This document shows positions 32,486-35,096 of a stretch of 35,096 nucleotides of DNA, piece after piece. The position numbers and the translations under genes are program-made. The DNA is from a bacterium (lineage in GTDB: Bacteria; Cyanobacteriota; Vampirovibrionia; Gastranaerophilales; Gastranaerophilaceae), in contig JAFUXT010000046.1 in NCBI GenBank assembly GCA_017470815.1, positions 1-35,096 on the forward strand, written 5' to 3'. How positions within the stretch are numbered: position 1 is the stretch's first letter; every line of letters begins with the position of its first letter. The notes under the pieces were generated by a model. The model had not been told where the DNA came from. It saw only the letters and a program-made list of their open reading frames with translations, and made no database searches.

Positions 32486-34753
32486 ATGTTAAAGCAATCA
32501 GACAATATATTGGAAAATGAATTATTTAAAAGTATTTATGAAAAAACACCTGACTATATTAAAGGCCTTAATTTAATGGATTTCTCGAATAAGGGAGAAT
32601 TTACATTTACATTAAAAAAAGAACATTTAAAACCTTATGATGAACAAACAAATCCGCAGGGACTTAATCTTGAAGAATGGTTTGCAGGATATGCAAAAGA
32701 AGCCAAAGTTTCAACGGCAGGAATACGAGGGCCTCAAAATATTCTTAATCCGCAAGACACAAGATTTCCTATAAATTTAGTAGGTATAGTTCTTGCAACC
32801 TTAGCAAAAGCACTTGTTGCGAAAGAAAAATACCCGAACAAGCGAATTGTAAAAGTAGCAGGATGCGAAGTTCGTTATAATTCACAACTGTTTCTTGATG
32901 CAATTGCAAGAATTCAGGCAGCACAAGGAATTGAAACACTCGTACCTCAGTCAAGAAAAACTATTCCTATATGGCTTGCTTCGTTTTTGGCATTTAAACT
33001 CGATTTACTCGGAGGGGAATACATAACATCAAGTCATGGTATTTCTGTTAAAAACGCAACAAAAGACTTAAACTGTCAGGGAAGTCAGTATTTACCCGAG
33101 GAATCAATGGAATTTGTAGATAAAATTCAACAAATATTTGACGAAACAAATAAAAACGGCTCTTATAAAATTAAGATTTCTGCACAAAATAACCCGCTTA
33201 TTAATGAAAAAGCAATGGCAAATATTCAAGACGGGGTAAATCTTTATGTTGAATACCTCAAATCAGGTGTGGCTCAGGATATTAACCTTGACTTAATCAA
33301 AAAATATGAGTCAAAAATTGTTGTTGAGTGTGTTGGGGGAAGTGCTTACAGAACTTTATCAAGAGTTCTGGACAAACTGGGAATTTTGGATAAATTTGCG
33401 TGGTTTAACACAGAAGAAACACCGTTTTTCCATGGAATCGGCAAATACAATCACACTCCCAAAGGAGAAAAAGCATTTTATGACTACTCGGTTGATGCAA
33501 CAGTTGTTGCAAAGAAATCAGACGGAACAAAGTTTTTCCCTGTAATTGAAACTATGGGTTATGATAAAAAATTAAAAGATTACCCTATCGGAACTGCAGT
33601 ATTGATTACAGACCCCGATCATGACAGACTGACCGTAACACAAATTGAAGGGGTTAATGCGATTGACACCCTTAACACTCTCGGTATAGATTATGTAAAA
33701 CTTGATAGTGAAAGAATATTAACAGTATTTACTGCAAATCAGGCATTTTTAATGATAATGGATTTTTGGGCAAAACAGTTAAAATCAAAAGGTGCATGGA
33801 ATACAAACCCGCGATTTATGATTAAAACTACCGCATCGGCTCTTTCTTGGGATGAATGGGGGAAAAATAACGGTGTAAAAGTCGTTAATGTACCTGTCGG
33901 ATTTAAAGAAATTGCCAATATAATGAAAAAAGTTGAACTTAAACTAAAAACAAACCCGAATGATGAAGTAATTATTGATGATGTTTTGGGTAATCCGATT
34001 AATTTGGGGGTAAATCCTCGTTTGGTATTCGGCGGGGAAGAATCAGGCGGAATGATTATGGGTACAGAAGAACTCATTAAATCCGAGCATGGCAGACTTG
34101 CAGTTGCTATGAGAGAAAAAAGTGCAACTGAAGCAATAGTTGTTGCATCAGCCTTAATTGCAAAACTTGGGACTAAGCCACTATCTCAATATTTGAATGA
34201 TGTTTTTGATGAAAATAAGATTATCGGCAGATTTGACACAAGGGTAGATATTGCATACTACAACGAATCAGAGCCTGATATTAACAAATTAAAACTTGAT
34301 AAAATCGCAGGAGAAGAAAAACGGACATTGAACGATATTTTTTACCTTTCAATGGCTATTGCTCTTAAAAAAGGCAAAATAACTCTTGATGGAATAAAAA
34401 ATATATTAAACAACAAATTTAACAAAGACGGTTTAACTTTTGATAATCTTAAATCTGTTAAATTTGTCGGAGATGGAACATATTTGGAATTTGCAGATAA
34501 ATATATTGAAATCAGACCATCTGGAACGGATGCCAAAACAAAAGCCTACGGCGGAGGTTTGAATAAAGATGACATTCAAAAATATGCAACTGTTTTAGGT
34601 AATTACTCAGGAAAAAGGACACAATTGCATAAAGAGTTGATATCTGAAGAACTTTACAAAAACTGCAAAGAACTTGCGATGGAATATTATCTTGAGTTTG
34701 TTGATAAGGATGCAAATAATGAACCGTTTGAGATTCCGCAGTATAATTTTTAA
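32486..34753 (+). CDS. Long alpha-D-phosphohexomutase (phosphoglucomutase/phosphomannomutase-like)
   Basis: The family moves a phosphate between C1 and C6 of a hexose (or hexosamine) phosphate. All four active-site loops are visible: TSSHGIS (181-187; phosphoserine loop with S183, in place of TASHNP), the metal loop DPDHDR (376-381), the sugar-binding GGEESGGM (516-523), and the phosphate-binding RPSGT (677-681). At 755 residues it is far longer than the usual 450-580, with extra sequence before the first loop, between loops one and two, and around 540-660. The preceding GAGGGAG is a good ribosome binding site. It is divergent from the acyltransferases. The product could feed cell-wall or glycogen sugars; the exact sugar is not readable. 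Confidence 0.88.
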   Translation: MLKQSDNILENELFKSIYEKTPDYIKGLNLMDFSNKGEFTFTLKKEHLKPYDEQTNPQGLNLEEWFAGYAKEAKVSTAGIRGPQNILNPQDTRFPINLVGIVLATLAKALVAKEKYPNKRIVKVAGCEVRYNSQLFLDAIARIQAAQGIETLVPQSRKTIPIWLASFLAFKLDLLGGEYITSSHGISVKNATKDLNCQGSQYLPEESMEFVDKIQQIFDETNKNGSYKIKISAQNNPLINEKAMANIQDGVNLYVEYLKSGVAQDINLDLIKKYESKIVVECVGGSAYRTLSRVLDKLGILDKFAWFNTEETPFFHGIGKYNHTPKGEKAFYDYSVDATVVAKKSDGTKFFPVIETMGYDKKLKDYPIGTAVLITDPDHDRLTVTQIEGVNAIDTLNTLGIDYVKLDSERILTVFTANQAFLMIMDFWAKQLKSKGAWNTNPRFMIKTTASALSWDEWGKNNGVKVVNVPVGFKEIANIMKKVELKLKTNPNDEVIIDDVLGNPINLGVNPRLVFGGEESGGMIMGTEELIKSEHGRLAVAMREKSATEAIVVASALIAKLGTKPLSQYLNDVFDENKIIGRFDTRVDIAYYNESEPDINKLKLDKIAGEEKRTLNDIFYLSMAIALKKGKITLDGIKNILNNKFNKDGLTFDNLKSVKFVGDGTYLEFADKYIEIRPSGTDAKTKAYGGGLNKDDIQKYATVLGNYSGKRTQLHKELISEELYKNCKELAMEYYLEFVDKDANNEPFEIPQYNF

Positions 34754-34774
34754 CTTTACATAAATAATATTATC

Positions 34775-34801
34775 GGTAGTTTTTATATTATCAAAACTAC
34801 C
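34775..34801. terminator. Hairpin after the phosphohexomutase gene
   Basis: GGTAGTTTT (34775-34783) pairs perfectly with AAAACTACC (34793-34801) around a 9-nt loop, 22 nt after the stop. It lacks a following T-run on the plus strand, so it is a weak terminator or the outer edge of the repeat element beside it. Confidence 0.5.
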
Positions 34802-35096
34802 CTGCCCCATTTCTTTGACCGCAAAGAAACGGGGCGCAAAGAAACTCCCCGACCTGAACTCCGTTCGCTAATCATTTGTAATTGCTCCACATACAGGCGG
34901 GATAACTCACTATCGTTCAAACAAATCCCGCCTTGTTTTCGTGTCGCAAACAATGATTGCTCACTGCGTAAAGGTCGGATAGAAACCCTCACCCGCATTT
35001 CTATGAAATTAAAATTTCAAGAACTGCTCCCTCTCCCAAGGGGAGAGGGGTGGGGTGAGGGGTTAAATGCGCGCCGTTGTCCTTAGGCGCGCTAAG
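34802..35096. repeat. GC-rich hairpin-dense intergenic element, running off the window
   Basis: No gene is supported here. Base composition is clearly richer in G+C than the rest of the window. At least four stems follow one another: CCCC-A-TTTCTTTG with its partner (34805-34834), GGCGGGAT/ATCCCGCC (34896-34932), a nested pair with CCCTCACCC (34986-34994) and GGGTGAGGG (35053-35061) enclosing CCCTCTCC/GGAGAGGG, and GCGCGCC/GGCGCGC (35069-35092). It resembles REP/MITE-like dispersed repeats; family membership needs the rest of the genome. Confidence 0.65.

Noticed and set aside
34783..34998. 71-codon minus-strand ORF at the right edge
   Set aside because: It lies wholly in the hairpin-rich element, has no ribosome binding site and no family-like sequence; probably a chance frame.

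Overview
The window is AT-rich apart from its last ~300 bases. It carries ordinary bacterial housekeeping genes around a block of three giant secreted-protein genes. The genes use the standard code, ATG starts, mostly GGAG-type ribosome binding sites and TAA stops. AT-richness, an outer-membrane-type export domain in the giant proteins, and an LktA-like filamentous-adhesin/PilZ combination suggest a gut non-photosynthetic cyanobacterial relative (Vampirovibrionia / 'Melainabacteria', Gastranaerophilales-like). This assignment is an inference from gene content; no rRNA is present.

Left part (1-5300). A partial PHP-domain phosphoesterase runs off the left edge. Diverging from it is a likely operon: multi-pass membrane protein, small CxxC/CxxC protein, RNase PH (rph) and two small exported Lys-rich proteins, closed by a hairpin terminator at 3360. 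Next come an acetolactate synthase large subunit (ilvB) and a possible 42-residue ORF, then a terminator.

Centre (5315-20475, minus strand). Three tandem paralogues of 1148, 1273 and 2449 residues share one plan: signal peptide, haemagglutination/TPS-like start of a beta-helix, a variable number of ~20-residue Gly/Asn repeats, a conserved module, an acidic DxDG-type loop, a Pro/Thr linker (in two of three), and a C-terminal PilZ domain with both cyclic-di-GMP motifs (RxxxR and DxSxxG). PilZ normally reads a cytoplasmic second messenger, so finding it on an exported filamentous adhesin, three times, is the main discovery candidate. Each gene has its own leader with an inverted repeat and an intrinsic-type ribosome binding site; two of the three are separated by clear terminators.

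Right part (20654-35096). A polysaccharide flippase and rimO form one unit. A U32-family protein is divergent from rimO, and both may be leaderless. A tightly overlapped minus-strand operon carries an orphan transketolase C-terminal half, ftsE, ftsX, a receiver-like/degenerate GGDEF protein and an isochorismatase-fold hydrolase. After it come a Pro/Gln-rich protein with a helical-repeat C-terminus, two tandem PlsC-type acyltransferases, and a long phosphohexomutase. The last ~320 bases are a GC-rich, hairpin-dense repeat-like element unlike the rest of the window.

Working together: the ftsEX and plsC genes serve division and membrane synthesis, the flippase and giant adhesins serve the cell surface, and rph, rimO and the U32 protein serve RNA and ribosome maturation. 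No direct functional link between the degenerate GGDEF protein and the PilZ adhesins can be shown from sequence alone.
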